In this document: one piece after another, positions 38,950 to 47,858 of the stretch | Position numbering within the stretch: position 1 is the first letter of the stretch | How the letters are laid out: each line of letters opens with the position of its first letter | Source of the DNA: Methylobacterium sp. NMS14P | Lineage (GTDB): Bacteria; Pseudomonadota; Alphaproteobacteria; Rhizobiales; Beijerinckiaceae | Direction of reading: 5' to 3' | NCBI RefSeq assembly: GCF_028583545.1 | Contig: NZ_CP087106.1 | Coordinates: 186,001-250,000, forward strand | DNA length: 64,000 nt | The notes under the pieces: model-generated | Database searches by the model: none | The model's input: only the letters and a program-made list of their open reading frames with translations | What the model was told of the DNA's origin: nothing | Translations under genes and position numbers: made by a program

Positions 38950-41811
38950 TCAGGCCGCGACGTGCAGACACTCCTGCGCGTTGATGAAGGCCGCCACGCC
39001 GGCGGCCGGGATCGGCCTGCTCAGCAGGTAGCCCTGGACCTCCGAGAAGCCGCTCGCCCGCAGCCGGGCCAGCTGCTCCGCTGTCTCAACACCCTCGGCC
39101 GTCGTGGTGATCTTGAGGCTCCGGCCGAGTTCGGCGACGACGTGGACGATGGCCGCGGCCTCGTCCTTCTCCAGGAGATTCCGGACGAAGGACTGGTCCA
39201 GCTTGATCTTGTCGAAGCGGAACGTGTTCAGCGAGCTGAGGGACGAGTAGCCGGTCCCGAAATCGTCCATGGAGAACCGCACGCCGAGGCGGCGCAGGCG
39301 GCTCAGCATCTCGAAACTCGCCTGATCCTGGCTCAGGATCACCGACTCGGTGATCTCCAGCTCGAGCCGATGGCTCGGCAGCCGGGTCTTGAGCAGGACC
39401 TCCTCGACGAACCGGTCGAGATTGCCTTCGCGGAACTGGATCGGCGAGATGTTGACGGCGACCCGCAGGGAGCCGGGCCACGTCATGGCATCGGCGCAGG
39501 CCCGGTCGAGCACGTAGGCGCCGAGGGCGTCGATCAGCCCGGTCGCCTCGGCGACTGGGATGAACTCGCCGGGCGAGATCATCCCGCGCTCCGGGTGATG
39601 CCACCGGGCCAGTGCCTCGAAGCTCGTCACCGCGTTCGTCGCCAGATCGAACAGCGGTTGATAGTGCAGCTCGATCTGCGCGGTGCCGATCGCCAGCCGC
39701 AGCTCGCGTTCCAGCCACCGCCGCTGGTTCTGGCGCTCCTCCATCTCCTGCTCGAAGACGCGGACGCGCCGACCGCCGTCGGCCTTCGCGGCGTAGAGGG
39801 CGACGTCGGCGCGACGCAGCAGATCGTCGCCGTCGACGTCCTCCGCGCCGGAGACGGCGATGCCGAGGCTACCGTCGACGGACACGAACTGACCGGCGAG
39901 GAAGAACGGCCGCCTGAGCTGGACCAGGATCTGCTCGGCCAGGGCGAGGACCCCGTCCGGCAGATCCGCCTCGAGGAGGACCATCGCGAACTCGTCGCCG
40001 CCGAGGCGCGCCACCGTGCCGCCGGGCGGGCACAGCCCGGTGAGGCGACGGCCAACCTGCCGGAGGAGCTCGTCGCCGGCCGGATGCCCGAGCGTGTCGT
40101 TGATGCCCTTGAAGTCGTCGAGGTCGAGGCAGATCACCGTCACCGCCCGGCCGCCGCCCGCATGGTCCGCGAAGGCGGCCGCCAGGCGATCGGCCAGCAG
40201 CGCGCGGTTCGACAGGCCGGTCAGCGCGTCGTGGGTCGCGAGATGCGCGATCCGCGCCTGCGCGGTGACGCTCGCGGTGACGTCCTCGTGCGTCTCCACC
40301 CAGCCGCCATCGGCCATCGGCTCGACGGTGATCTCGACGCAGCGGCCGTCGGCGAGCGTCCGGGTCAGGGTCCGGCGGCTCGGCCCGCTCTCCGCGTCCG
40401 ACCAGTCCGCGAGACCGGCGAGCCGGCGCACCTCGGTCTGCGCCGGTTCGGTATCGAGAGCACCCGGAGCGATCCCGTAGATCCGGCAGAATTGGGCATT
40501 GTAGACCTTGAGCCGGCCGTTGACGCCGAACATGCACAGGCCCTGGGACATGTTGTTCAGGGCCGCGTCGAACCGCTCGTTCTGCTCCTGCAGTTGCCGC
40601 TCGCGCTCCGTCAGGATCGTGTTCTGCCGGAACACGTCGTCGCGCAGCTGGTCGCGCTCCGAGAGAGAGTGCTCGAGCACCACGACGGCGCGCGCGATAT
40701 CGCCGACCTCGTCGGCGCGGTCGATATCGGGCACGCTGACGTGCCAGTTGCCGCGCGCGACCTCGGACACCGTCTGGGTGATGCGCACCAGCGGTCGGGT
40801 GATCCGGCTCGACAGGAAGAGCAGGACCACGGCGACCAGGCACAGGGTGAGACCCGCGCCGACACTGAGCGTCCGCAGGAGCGAGCGCGAACTCTCCTCG
40901 CCAATACCCACGACCTTGCCGGTGAGCTGCTGCAGCTCCCGCAGCGGCGCCGCGACGCAGAGGCGGATATCGGGCGGCTGCGGGATGCAGCGCGCCACCT
41001 TCTCGGCCCCGAGGACGGCGTGTAGCTCGGCACCCGACGCGGGACCGAGCCGGGCGTTCGAGACTGCCGAGCCCGCCGAGGAGAGGAGGCTCTGTCCGGA
41101 GAGGATGAGGACGTCGCGTCCGCTGAGCGACGCGAAGGCCGTCAGGGTCGGCTCGTGCGGGCGGAGGACCCGGTACCCGACGAGGCCGCCGATTACCTCG
41201 CCGAAATCGTCGAAGAGCGGCTCGCCGAAGATGTCGGCGACCGTGCCGCTCTCGTTGGCGGCAAGCGCCCGCGCGAGCGCGTCGTCCCAGCGCAGCGACA
41301 TCACGAATCCGTCCGCGTGCTCCCGGTCGTTGCGGGCGAGCACGGCACGCAGGGACGCCGCGACGGGTGACGTCCCGAACGCCGCGTTGGCAGCGAGGAG
41401 GTCCGCGTCGACGCGGTCCGCGGTCAGGGCGCGGAGATTGAGATCGAACGCGATGGCGCCGTCGAGATCGGCGAGCGCCAGAGCCGGCCGGAGCAGCTCC
41501 GAGGCCGCCACCGTGTTGCCGGAGAAGACCGCCTTGGCGACGTCCCACCGCTTCGCCATGGTGGCGAAGCGCCGCTCGACGTCCTCGCGCTGCATCTGGA
41601 GCCGGGCGGCGGCGAGCTTGGCGTCACTGAGCAGGCGGTCGGAGAGCTGGGCCTCGGACCAGGTCGAGACCTCCTGCGCCTGCTCGCGGAGCGTCTGGCC
41701 GGAGCGCAGGACCACCAGGAAGACCAGTGCCGCCAGCGCGACCGCGGCCGTGGAGAGCGTGGCGCCGACGAGGCGCGCGCGCAGGGAACGCGAGAAGACG
41801 GTGCCGGTCAC
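38950..41811 (-). CDS. Membrane GGDEF-EAL enzyme with HAMP and PAS (c-di-GMP turnover)
   Basis: 953 residues. TM1 (LVGATLSTAAVALAALVFLV), a periplasmic sensor of about 270 residues, TM2 (GAGLTLCLVAVVLLFLSS), HAMP and a PAS-like domain (FDAALNNMSQGLCMFGVNGR). The GGDEF domain has intact RLGGDEFAMV but no RxxD inhibitory site at the usual spacing (PPGG instead). The EAL domain has EALARWHHPERG, ELEITESV, DDFGTGYSSLSSL, KIKLDQSF and AEGVET, so both activities look possible. GTG start overlaps the stop of a periplasmic binding-protein gene (GTGA), suggesting that protein is its ligand-sensing partner. Confidence 0.9.
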   Translation of the reverse strand: MTGTVFSRSLRARLVGATLSTAAVALAALVFLVVLRSGQTLREQAQEVSTWSEAQLSDRLLSDAKLAAARLQMQREDVERRFATMAKRWDVAKAVFSGNTVAASELLRPALALADLDGAIAFDLNLRALTADRVDADLLAANAAFGTSPVAASLRAVLARNDREHADGFVMSLRWDDALARALAANESGTVADIFGEPLFDDFGEVIGGLVGYRVLRPHEPTLTAFASLSGRDVLILSGQSLLSSAGSAVSNARLGPASGAELHAVLGAEKVARCIPQPPDIRLCVAAPLRELQQLTGKVVGIGEESSRSLLRTLSVGAGLTLCLVAVVLLFLSSRITRPLVRITQTVSEVARGNWHVSVPDIDRADEVGDIARAVVVLEHSLSERDQLRDDVFRQNTILTERERQLQEQNERFDAALNNMSQGLCMFGVNGRLKVYNAQFCRIYGIAPGALDTEPAQTEVRRLAGLADWSDAESGPSRRTLTRTLADGRCVEITVEPMADGGWVETHEDVTASVTAQARIAHLATHDALTGLSNRALLADRLAAAFADHAGGGRAVTVICLDLDDFKGINDTLGHPAGDELLRQVGRRLTGLCPPGGTVARLGGDEFAMVLLEADLPDGVLALAEQILVQLRRPFFLAGQFVSVDGSLGIAVSGAEDVDGDDLLRRADVALYAAKADGGRRVRVFEQEMEERQNQRRWLERELRLAIGTAQIELHYQPLFDLATNAVTSFEALARWHHPERGMISPGEFIPVAEATGLIDALGAYVLDRACADAMTWPGSLRVAVNISPIQFREGNLDRFVEEVLLKTRLPSHRLELEITESVILSQDQASFEMLSRLRRLGVRFSMDDFGTGYSSLSSLNTFRFDKIKLDQSFVRNLLEKDEAAAIVHVVAELGRSLKITTTAEGVETAEQLARLRASGFSEVQGYLLSRPIPAAGVAAFINAQECLHVAA

Positions 41812-42617
41812 GGCCTGAGCGGGGCACCGCCCCGCTCCGCCATGACCTGCCCGGCGCGCTCGGACGTCGCGAAGGCGAGGAACGCCGACGCCGCGGCGTC
41901 GCGCGTGGCGGTCTTGTAGATCAGCGCGAGGGTCACGGCGCTCGGATAGGCCGGATCGCGCGGCGCCCGTCCGTCGATCGTCAGGACCGCCAGATCGCCC
42001 GCGAGCGCCGGCGAGTACGGACCGAAGCCGATCGCGCCGGGCGTCTCCCGCACCGTGGCGATCGCGTCCTGGGTCGTGGTCGCGGTTTTCGAGCGACTGG
42101 TCAGCACGAGGTCGCGCCAGCCCGGCATGGTCGCCCGCAGCACCGACAGCGTGCTGTCCGTCTCCTCGCGGCGGACGACGCGGATCTTGAGGTCGGGTCC
42201 TCCGAGGGCGCTCCAATTGTCGGTCGTGCCCGCGAAGATGGCCGCCACCTGCGCGCTCGTCAGGTTCGTGACGCCCACGCCCTGGTGGACGAAGATCGCC
42301 GAGGGGATGCGGGCGAGCGGCACCTCCACGAGACCCTGGCCCTTCTCGGCCTCGGTGAGCGGGCGGGCCACGCGTCCGAGCCGCTGGCGCTCGCCGCCCA
42401 CGGCCGCGACGGCGCCGCCGGAGCCGATACTGGGCGGGACCGACACGCGGGCTACCGCGCCCTCGGCGTTGTAGGCGGCCGCCACCGCCTGGAGCATCTC
42501 GATCCCGTCACCCGTGCCGACGATCGACAGGTCGTCCGCGCGGACGCCGGCCGACTGGGCGAGGAGGATGATTCCGCCCGCAGCGACGCGCCCAAGATTC
42601 GCGAATAACGGTGCCAT
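41808..42617 (-). CDS. PstS-like periplasmic binding protein
   Basis: 269 residues with a signal peptide (VAAGGIILLAQSAGVRA then DD). The type II binding-protein core is IVGTGDGIEMLQAVAAAYNA, then IGSGGAVAAVGGERQRLGRV, SAIFVHQGVGVTNLTSAQVA and ETPGAIGFGPYSPA, similar to phosphate-binding PstS. No PstABC genes follow. Instead the stop overlaps the start of a membrane GGDEF-EAL protein, so it likely reports a ligand, perhaps phosphate or a similar anion, to c-di-GMP signalling. Ligand identity is inference. Confidence 0.78.
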   Translation of the reverse strand: MAPLFANLGRVAAGGIILLAQSAGVRADDLSIVGTGDGIEMLQAVAAAYNAEGAVARVSVPPSIGSGGAVAAVGGERQRLGRVARPLTEAEKGQGLVEVPLARIPSAIFVHQGVGVTNLTSAQVAAIFAGTTDNWSALGGPDLKIRVVRREETDSTLSVLRATMPGWRDLVLTSRSKTATTTQDAIATVRETPGAIGFGPYSPALAGDLAVLTIDGRAPRDPAYPSAVTLALIYKTATRDAAASAFLAFATSERAGQVMAERGGAPLRP

Positions 42618-42692
42618 GACCGGAGAATGCGCCTCAAGTGCTTAACCCGAGGTCACCGGATACCGTACATAGAAGGTTTGGTTGACGATCTG

Positions 42693-43730
42693 CTAGGCGA
42701 CAGGCTCCGTTTTAGCGGTCCGATGTCCCGCCACGCGCTGCAGGAAGCGCTGGAAGAAATTCGTGTCGGACGGCGGGTTCCCGTCCGCGCCGCGCGCGGC
42801 CGCGTAGAAGGGATCGGCGTGGCAGGTCGCACCGGTGGCCGCGGCCAGGAACTGGACCGCCGCGACCATCTCCGGGGCGCCGGCCGCGAGGACGGTGTCG
42901 TCCCGCGTCAGCATCGGCATGTGGAGGGTCGGCCGCCCGACCCGGGCATCCGGAGGCGGGTTGCCGCCGCTGCAGGTCAGGATCGTCGTCGCCCCCCGCG
43001 CGCGCAGCCAGTCGAGCGCCGGACGCATGTAGAGGTTCTGCGGGTGCCGTGCGCCGGCCACGACGAGCAGGTCGCGCTCCGGCTCGCGCATCCGGCTCGC
43101 GCGGGCGACCGCCCAGGCGGGCGCCCAGCCGACGCCGGACGAGACGACGACGAGGCGACCGCGTCCGAGCCGGTGGAAGGCGGTCCCGAACGGGCCTTCG
43201 ACCTTCACCGCCGTTCCCGGTCCGATCTTGCCGCCGAGCAGCGGCGAGACCGCGCCGTCGGGCTGGCGGCGGATCTGGAAGATCAGCTCGTTCAGTTCAC
43301 CCGATCCGTCCGCGCGCAGGGTCGGGCTGTAGTCCCGCGCCGGCAGCCCGGCGAAGGAGACCCGGACATACTGGCCCGGGAGGTAGGTCAGCCGTTTGCG
43401 CAGCGCGACTGTCACCTCGACGATCTCGGCGGTGAGATCGACGACGCTGTCCACGATGCCGGCCCGCCGGACGGTCTCCGGAACCTCGTCGAACTCGATG
43501 ACCGCGTCGGTGGTCAGCCGCGCCCGGCAGGCCTGCACGGTCTCGCCGATGCGCGTCCCCGCGTCGTCCACCGCGCCCGCATGGATCCGGACGCGGCAGG
43601 TGTCGCACTGACCGGAGGCGCAGTCGTGCGGGATCGCCCGCCCGGCCGCCAGGCCCGCGTCGAGCAGGGTCTGTCCGGCGCTGGCGCTGACGCGCTGTCC
43701 GTTGATGACGAGGGTGACGCGTTCGGCCAT
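42693..43730 (-). CDS. Ferredoxin-type FAD/NAD(P)H oxidoreductase
   Basis: 345 residues. An N-terminal plant-type 2Fe-2S domain has CASGQCDTCRVRIHAG and a fourth Cys in TVQACRARL. A flavin-binding barrel follows (YLPGQYVRVSF, then RDYSPT for FAD), then the nucleotide domain (VVVSSGVGWAPAWAVARA, LLVVAGARHPQNLY) and a short C-terminal tail. This is the architecture of reductases that feed oxygenases or membrane heme proteins. It lies 14 bases downstream of the cytochrome b/EB_dh-like gene, so it probably exchanges electrons with it. Confidence 0.85.
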   Translation of the reverse strand: MAERVTLVINGQRVSASAGQTLLDAGLAAGRAIPHDCASGQCDTCRVRIHAGAVDDAGTRIGETVQACRARLTTDAVIEFDEVPETVRRAGIVDSVVDLTAEIVEVTVALRKRLTYLPGQYVRVSFAGLPARDYSPTLRADGSGELNELIFQIRRQPDGAVSPLLGGKIGPGTAVKVEGPFGTAFHRLGRGRLVVVSSGVGWAPAWAVARASRMREPERDLLVVAGARHPQNLYMRPALDWLRARGATTILTCSGGNPPPDARVGRPTLHMPMLTRDDTVLAAGAPEMVAAVQFLAAATGATCHADPFYAAARGADGNPPSDTNFFQRFLQRVAGHRTAKTEPVA

Positions 43731-43744
43731 GGCGCGCTCCCGCC

Positions 43745-45517
43745 TCAGCGCAGCAGGACTTCGACCGGCCGCATGTGCCGCGTGTGGCGCGTCTGCGTGT
43801 GGTCGAAGGCCGAGACGTACAGGTAGAAGGTGTTCCCGGGCAGGAAATCGAAGTCGTACTTGCTGCCGGTCGCGATCTTGCGCGAGGCGACCAGCGTCCA
43901 GTGGTCGTCGGCCCAGTCGGCCGCCGCCGAGATCCCGGCGCGATCCCCCGTATAACCGTCGGTCATGAGCACGCCCGGCATCACGGTCCCGACCGGGATC
44001 TCCGCGTCCGCGGCCGCCGAATAGGGCACCGTCTCGGTCTTCTCGACCATCCACCACGCCGAGCCCGGCGAGGTGCTGGCATCGAAGGCCAGATCCACGG
44101 TGCCGAGCCTGGCCACGGTCGCCTGCCAGTCCTTCGGAAGCCGCAGCGGCTCGACCGCGCCCGCGTAGCCGCCGGGACCCTCGAACTTGAAATTGTAGCG
44201 GTACGCGCTGGTGCCGGGATCGCCCCAGTAGCCGGCCTGGTAGCGGCCCTTCACGGCCCGCTCGGCGGCGGTCGGCTCGGTGGGCGGGCCGATATGCATG
44301 TCCTCGACGACGCCGAGCATGCCGCCCCGGGCCGCTTTCCACTGCCACATGTCGATGTAGCTGCCGTCCGTGGTGTAGTGGTAGCCGCGGCCGTTGAGCG
44401 GGGTGGGGGCATCGGGCAGAGGCCGGGCGCCCAGATGGGTCGACCCGCCGCTGCCGAAGGCGTCGGATCGCGAGAAGATCACCGCCAGCTTGTCCTCGTA
44501 GTAGGCGGTGACGTCCGCGCGCGCGGCGTCCGCGTCGAGGAGGTGCCAGCCGTCCGCCTTCTTGATCATCGGGACGCGCTTCAGCGAGCGCGACGGGTCC
44601 CACCAGCGGAAGGCGAAGTACACGTTGGCGTCGTCGCGGACGGCGCGGATCTCGACGGTGGTCTCACCGGTCCCGCCGAAATTGGCGCCCTGCATCGTCC
44701 GCACCGAGACCGGCCGCGCATTCCGCCAGACCGGGTCGTCGAGGAGCTTGGACAGGTCGGGTCCGGCCGACACCTTGTCGACCACCAGCGTGGAGCGGCC
44801 CTTCACGTCCGCGAAGGCCAGGCCGCCGACGACGGGGAGGCCGATCACGGCCGCCGCCAGGAGCGGCCGGCGCCGCCGCGCCGCGCCGTCCGCCAGGGCC
44901 GCGGGGCGGAACAGCCGCAGCAACTGCCACAGCCCGCCGTACATGAAGTGCGCGACGGTATGGACCGCGATGTAGGCCAGGGCCACCAGCGCACAGGTGG
45001 CGTGCAGCCAGACCACCCAGCCGCCGTAGCCGAGATAGAGCGCGACTCCGGTCCCCGTCAGGACGAGCGTGACCGCGTAGATCAGCCAGTGCAGCGCCAC
45101 GTTGATGCCGCCCCACCGGGCCTTCCGGGCCGCCTTCGACCGGCCGCTGACGCGAACGGCGCGAAGCCGCGACAGGCCGTTGCGGTCCGTGAGACGCCCG
45201 CGCACGAGGTAGACGGGATAGGCCGTGATGCCGAAGAACAGGGTCAGGCCGGCCACGAAGTGGACGGTCCAGACCTCTCCCTGCGGGAGCATCGGCGCCA
45301 GGAACTTCGCGGTGCGCGCCACGGGCGCGTCGGCCGAGATGCGCAGGCCGGTGAGCAGGCTCGCCACCATGGCGATGGCGACGATCCAGTGGATGACGAT
45401 TGTCCCCACGTCGGAGCGGGGATGCCGGTCGACTTGCACTGCGGGCGTGCTGCGCCGACCGGAGGCCGCGTCGGATCCGCCCGGCGGGTGCGGCGAGAGG
45501 GTCAGCGGTTCCGACAT
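43745..45517 (-). CDS. Cytochrome b561-like membrane domain fused to an EB_dh-type heme-binding domain
   Basis: 590 residues. Residues about 35-190 form four helices carrying His candidates for b-type hemes: IVIHWIVAIAMVASLLTG, VHFVAGLTLFFGITAYPV, ALHWLIYAVTLVLTGTG and WLHATCALVALAYIAVHTVA. A fifth helix (LLAAAVIGLPVVGGLAF) leads to a periplasmic domain of about 350 residues. That domain resembles ethylbenzene-dehydrogenase/DMSO-dehydrogenase gamma subunits: DDANVYFAFRWWDPSRSLKR, EDKLAVIFSRSDAFGSGG, GSYIDMWQWKAARGG. GGAGG precedes the ATG at 45517. It likely moves electrons across the membrane together with the ferredoxin reductase downstream; the substrate is unknown. Confidence 0.8.
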   Translation of the reverse strand: MSEPLTLSPHPPGGSDAASGRRSTPAVQVDRHPRSDVGTIVIHWIVAIAMVASLLTGLRISADAPVARTAKFLAPMLPQGEVWTVHFVAGLTLFFGITAYPVYLVRGRLTDRNGLSRLRAVRVSGRSKAARKARWGGINVALHWLIYAVTLVLTGTGVALYLGYGGWVVWLHATCALVALAYIAVHTVAHFMYGGLWQLLRLFRPAALADGAARRRRPLLAAAVIGLPVVGGLAFADVKGRSTLVVDKVSAGPDLSKLLDDPVWRNARPVSVRTMQGANFGGTGETTVEIRAVRDDANVYFAFRWWDPSRSLKRVPMIKKADGWHLLDADAARADVTAYYEDKLAVIFSRSDAFGSGGSTHLGARPLPDAPTPLNGRGYHYTTDGSYIDMWQWKAARGGMLGVVEDMHIGPPTEPTAAERAVKGRYQAGYWGDPGTSAYRYNFKFEGPGGYAGAVEPLRLPKDWQATVARLGTVDLAFDASTSPGSAWWMVEKTETVPYSAAADAEIPVGTVMPGVLMTDGYTGDRAGISAAADWADDHWTLVASRKIATGSKYDFDFLPGNTFYLYVSAFDHTQTRHTRHMRPVEVLLR

Positions 45518-45781
45518 TCGATCCTCCGCACCGTCGCCGCAAATTGGACGCGCTACGTTAGAACTTTGTAAATCATGATGCCGCCACCCGGATATAGCCG
45601 AGCTTTGCAATCTTGAACTCTTGACGAACGTGCTTAACGGCCGCGATCGTCCGCGCCATTTAGGCGGGTCTGCGTCAGTGCCGCACCACAGCAGCGCTCA
45701 CGGGAGGAGTCGGCCCGCGCGGATCATCGGCGGACCGGGCCATCGGAGCTCGGTGTCCGCGCGGTACCGGACCCGCACGCG
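45518..45781. other. Intergenic, promoter side of the cytochrome b gene
   Basis: The first 100 bases are AT-richer and probably contain the promoter of the minus-strand cytochrome b operon. No coding frame is supported. Confidence 0.4.
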
Positions 45782-46087
45782 GTGGCCTTCCCTCGCTCAA
45801 GGCCGCACGACTTCGAGCTGATCGGCGGGACGGCCGGCTCCGATAGGTTCAGCACGACCCTGCTCCCCGGCTCGGGAATCCTCGGAGACGCCATCACGCT
45901 GAACGCCCCGATGGTGGACCCGCGCCACCGGCGTTTCCCCATCTCCGGCACGGGCTCGGCCGTCGGTGCCTTCACGGCTCGCGACCGTCTCGCCGGCTAC
46001 AGCCACGCCTTCGACCCGTTGATCCCGCCGACCTGGCTGGCGCCGATCGTCGTCGGTCCCGACACCGTCGCCTTTGTCGAGTCACGC
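45782..46087 (+). pseudogene. Unassigned coding-like remnant
   Basis: A frame beginning at a GTG reads like protein (STTLLPGSGILGDAITLNAP, AFDPLIPPTWLAPIVVGPDT) up to about 46085. It then loses sense and appears to continue in the +1 frame (SRLPDFTLHYGSPAWRSAIL). No ribosome site is evident and the family is unrecognised. It is probably part of the same decayed locus as the porin fragment that follows. Confidence 0.3.
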
Positions 46088-46434
46088 AGAAGAGCCGCTT
46101 GCCGGACTTCACCCTCCACTACGGGTCGCCCGCTTGGCGATCGGCCATCCTCGGCAGCGACGCGCTGGGTCTGCCGGGCGTCGCCCCGGCGGGTGCCGGC
46201 ACGTCCGACGCCCTAGCCTTCACTGGCCCCATCCAGCGGGGCAACAACCAGATGGTTAGCGGCGCCAGCCTGATCTGAATCCCGGTGAAGGACCTGGATA
46301 TCGGCGTCGAGGGCGAATACATCCGCACGGCGCTCAACATCGGCGTCTCGCCGGACACCTCCACGAACGCTCCGCGCTACGGCAATTCGCAGGATGCCGC
46401 CCGATTCCGGTTCCGCATGTGGCGATATTTCTGA
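46088..46434 (+). pseudogene. Decayed porin, C-terminal fragment
   Basis: One frame reads QRGNNQMVSGASLI, a TGA at 46276-46278, then PVKDLDIGVEGEYIRTALNI and ends RFRFRMWRYF before a TGA at 46432. The PVKDLDIG strand, the GEYIRT strand and a terminal Phe match the last beta-strands of alphaproteobacterial porins, where the TGA position is normally Trp (TGG). The in-frame stop, missing N-terminal three quarters and probable frameshift near 46087 mark it as a pseudogene. Confidence 0.55.
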
Positions 46435-46639
46435 ACCGATCCGAAGCCGCTTCGCGGATGCATCATCTGATCTTGAGCGATGCATATAATCTGGTAGATA
46501 ATATTTGATGATTATAACAAATAATGGCGTATATTTGAAATTATTCTACAGCTGGATGATATTTTGCTTGCGACAATCGTAGAATCATCTACAACAGAGC
46601 CAGCTCTTCGGCGGCATGCTTCGCCGCCGAGCGAGCGGA
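46435..46639. other. AT-rich intergenic stretch
   Basis: Bases 46470-46600 are strikingly AT-rich (runs such as ATAATATTTGATGATTATAA) compared with the surrounding 70% GC. A small hairpin GTAGA-ATCA-TCTAC lies at 46579-46592. It likely provides a promoter for the structured RNA that follows. No gene seen. Confidence 0.45.
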
Positions 46640-46744
46640 TGCTACGGTTTCAGAGTGGCTGGTCCGGGTACCAGGGCCGGGCCGGTCTGATCCAAAGCTT
46701 CAGACCCATAAGACTTCGCCGACCGGGCAACCGGTCGGCTTTTT
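46640..46744 (+). ncRNA. Candidate small structured RNA with its own terminator
   Basis: Three successive hairpins are visible on the plus strand: CTGGT/ACCAG (46659-46663 with 46670-46674), GGTCTGA/TCAGACC (46684-46690 with 46700-46706), and a terminator with 9-bp stem GCCGACCGG-GCAA-CCGGTCGGC followed by TTTTT. No protein frame ends just upstream (only a pseudogene about 280 bases away), and the next plus-strand gene is over 2 kb downstream. The terminator therefore has no other gene to serve. The 5' end is approximate. Not matched to a known family. Confidence 0.45.
46718..46744 (+). terminator. Rho-independent terminator
   Basis: Perfect 9-bp stem GCCGACCGG/CCGGTCGGC closed by a GCAA tetraloop and followed by TTTTT. 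It is the best-formed intrinsic terminator I saw in the window and points along the plus strand. Confidence 0.85.
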
Positions 46745-47085
46745 CATGTCCGGCGCGGGCTCACGTCGGAGATGCGATCCAGTCGCGGCTACCGGTCCGC
46801 ATCATCGGGGCGGTGAAGCTTGCCGGGAAGCGGGAGATCCGGACCATGTGCCTCACTCCGCATTCGCCTGCTCGGAAAGCTTGGCTGTCGGGATCCGGGG
46901 CGCGACCCGACCTCCGGGGACGATGCGGCAGCCGTCCTGAAGGCCGGCGAGGGCGCCGCACCTTGCCCGAACCGGGTGGCCGAACCGGGCGACGCGCGGC
47001 CCTCCTGCAGGCTGTTCGACACGGCCTGCGCCGACGCCTACGAGCCCGTGCCGAACGCGCGGCGGACCCGCCGGAGTGACGGCGA
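46745..47085. other. Intergenic region before acetoacetate decarboxylase end, no supported gene
   Basis: About 340 bases. Several overlapping frames exist; one on the plus strand (46820-47098) overlaps the end of the decarboxylase gene, has no recognisable domain or ribosome site, and is not called. Confidence 0.4.
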
Positions 47086-47829
47086 TCAGGCCAGATAGTC
47101 GTGCAGCACCTCGCCGTAGGGGAGCGTGAAATCGACGATCTGGTGCCGGCCGCGCACGATCCGGCGCACCGGAAGGTCCGCGACGCGGCAGTTGACGTGC
47201 GGGATGAGGTGCAGCCGGGCATCGCCTTCCCAGGCACCGTGCACGACCACGTCGCGGAGGCGGTAGCCGACGAGCTGCGCCACCTTCGGTGTGCCGTCGA
47301 CGTCGGGAATGAGCTTCAGGTTGACGTTGAGGTGACCGATCCCCTCGCGCACCGCGTCGAGGCTGTCCTCCAGGCTGCGGTGCTTGTAGGTCATCGTGCC
47401 CATGGCGACGCGCTCGTCGTCGTAGTGCAGCGTCCCGGTCAGCGTGTCCTTCTTCACGGAGAGCCGCGGGATCCCGTACTTCTTCGGAAACCCCCAGATC
47501 TCGCGCCCGGCGGTGATCGGCGGCTCGTCGTCGAGATACATCTGCACCGAGAAATTGCACGGCTGCCCCTTGTAGGTCGCCACGATGGCCGAGCCGCTCT
47601 CCTCGTAATCGCCGAAGCCGGAGGAGTCCGGCATCTTCATCCACTCATAGAAGGCGAGGTTGCCGGGTGCGGGTTCGAGCGGTTCCGGCAGCGCCGCGCG
47701 CAGGGCCTCCGGATCGGTCTCGTAGGTGATGATCAGGTACTCGCGCCGGACGAACCGGTAGGGGCCGCGCGGGTAGCTCGGACTGAAAGCCGGCATCGAG
47801 GGCGCGCGGAGGATCTCGTCGCGTGTCAT
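47086..47829 (-). CDS. adc: Acetoacetate decarboxylase
   Basis: 247 residues, the usual length. The Schiff-base Lys is in GREIWGFPKKYG, with the supporting acidic site YEWMKMPDSSGFGDYEESG. The substrate-channel segment is YKGQPCNFSVQMYLDDEPPI. It converts acetoacetate to acetone and CO2. An AGGAGA lies 9 bases before the ATG. The patatin gene ends 29 bases upstream on the same strand, so the two are probably co-transcribed. The pair suggests polyhydroxybutyrate or ketone-body handling, but no 3-hydroxybutyrate dehydrogenase is present here. Confidence 0.92.
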   Translation of the reverse strand: MTRDEILRAPSMPAFSPSYPRGPYRFVRREYLIITYETDPEALRAALPEPLEPAPGNLAFYEWMKMPDSSGFGDYEESGSAIVATYKGQPCNFSVQMYLDDEPPITAGREIWGFPKKYGIPRLSVKKDTLTGTLHYDDERVAMGTMTYKHRSLEDSLDAVREGIGHLNVNLKLIPDVDGTPKVAQLVGYRLRDVVVHGAWEGDARLHLIPHVNCRVADLPVRRIVRGRHQIVDFTLPYGEVLHDYLA

Positions 47830-47858
47830 GGTCGCTGGTCTCCTGCAATTCGGAGGGC

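Noticed and set aside
46640..46744. Considered as a tRNA gene because of compact hairpins
   Set aside because: No acceptor stem closure, no TTC-type T-loop and no CCA-end geometry; the last hairpin is an intrinsic terminator.
46820..47098. 92-codon plus-strand frame behind the candidate RNA
   Set aside because: No ribosome site or domain, and it overlaps the 3' end of acetoacetate decarboxylase.
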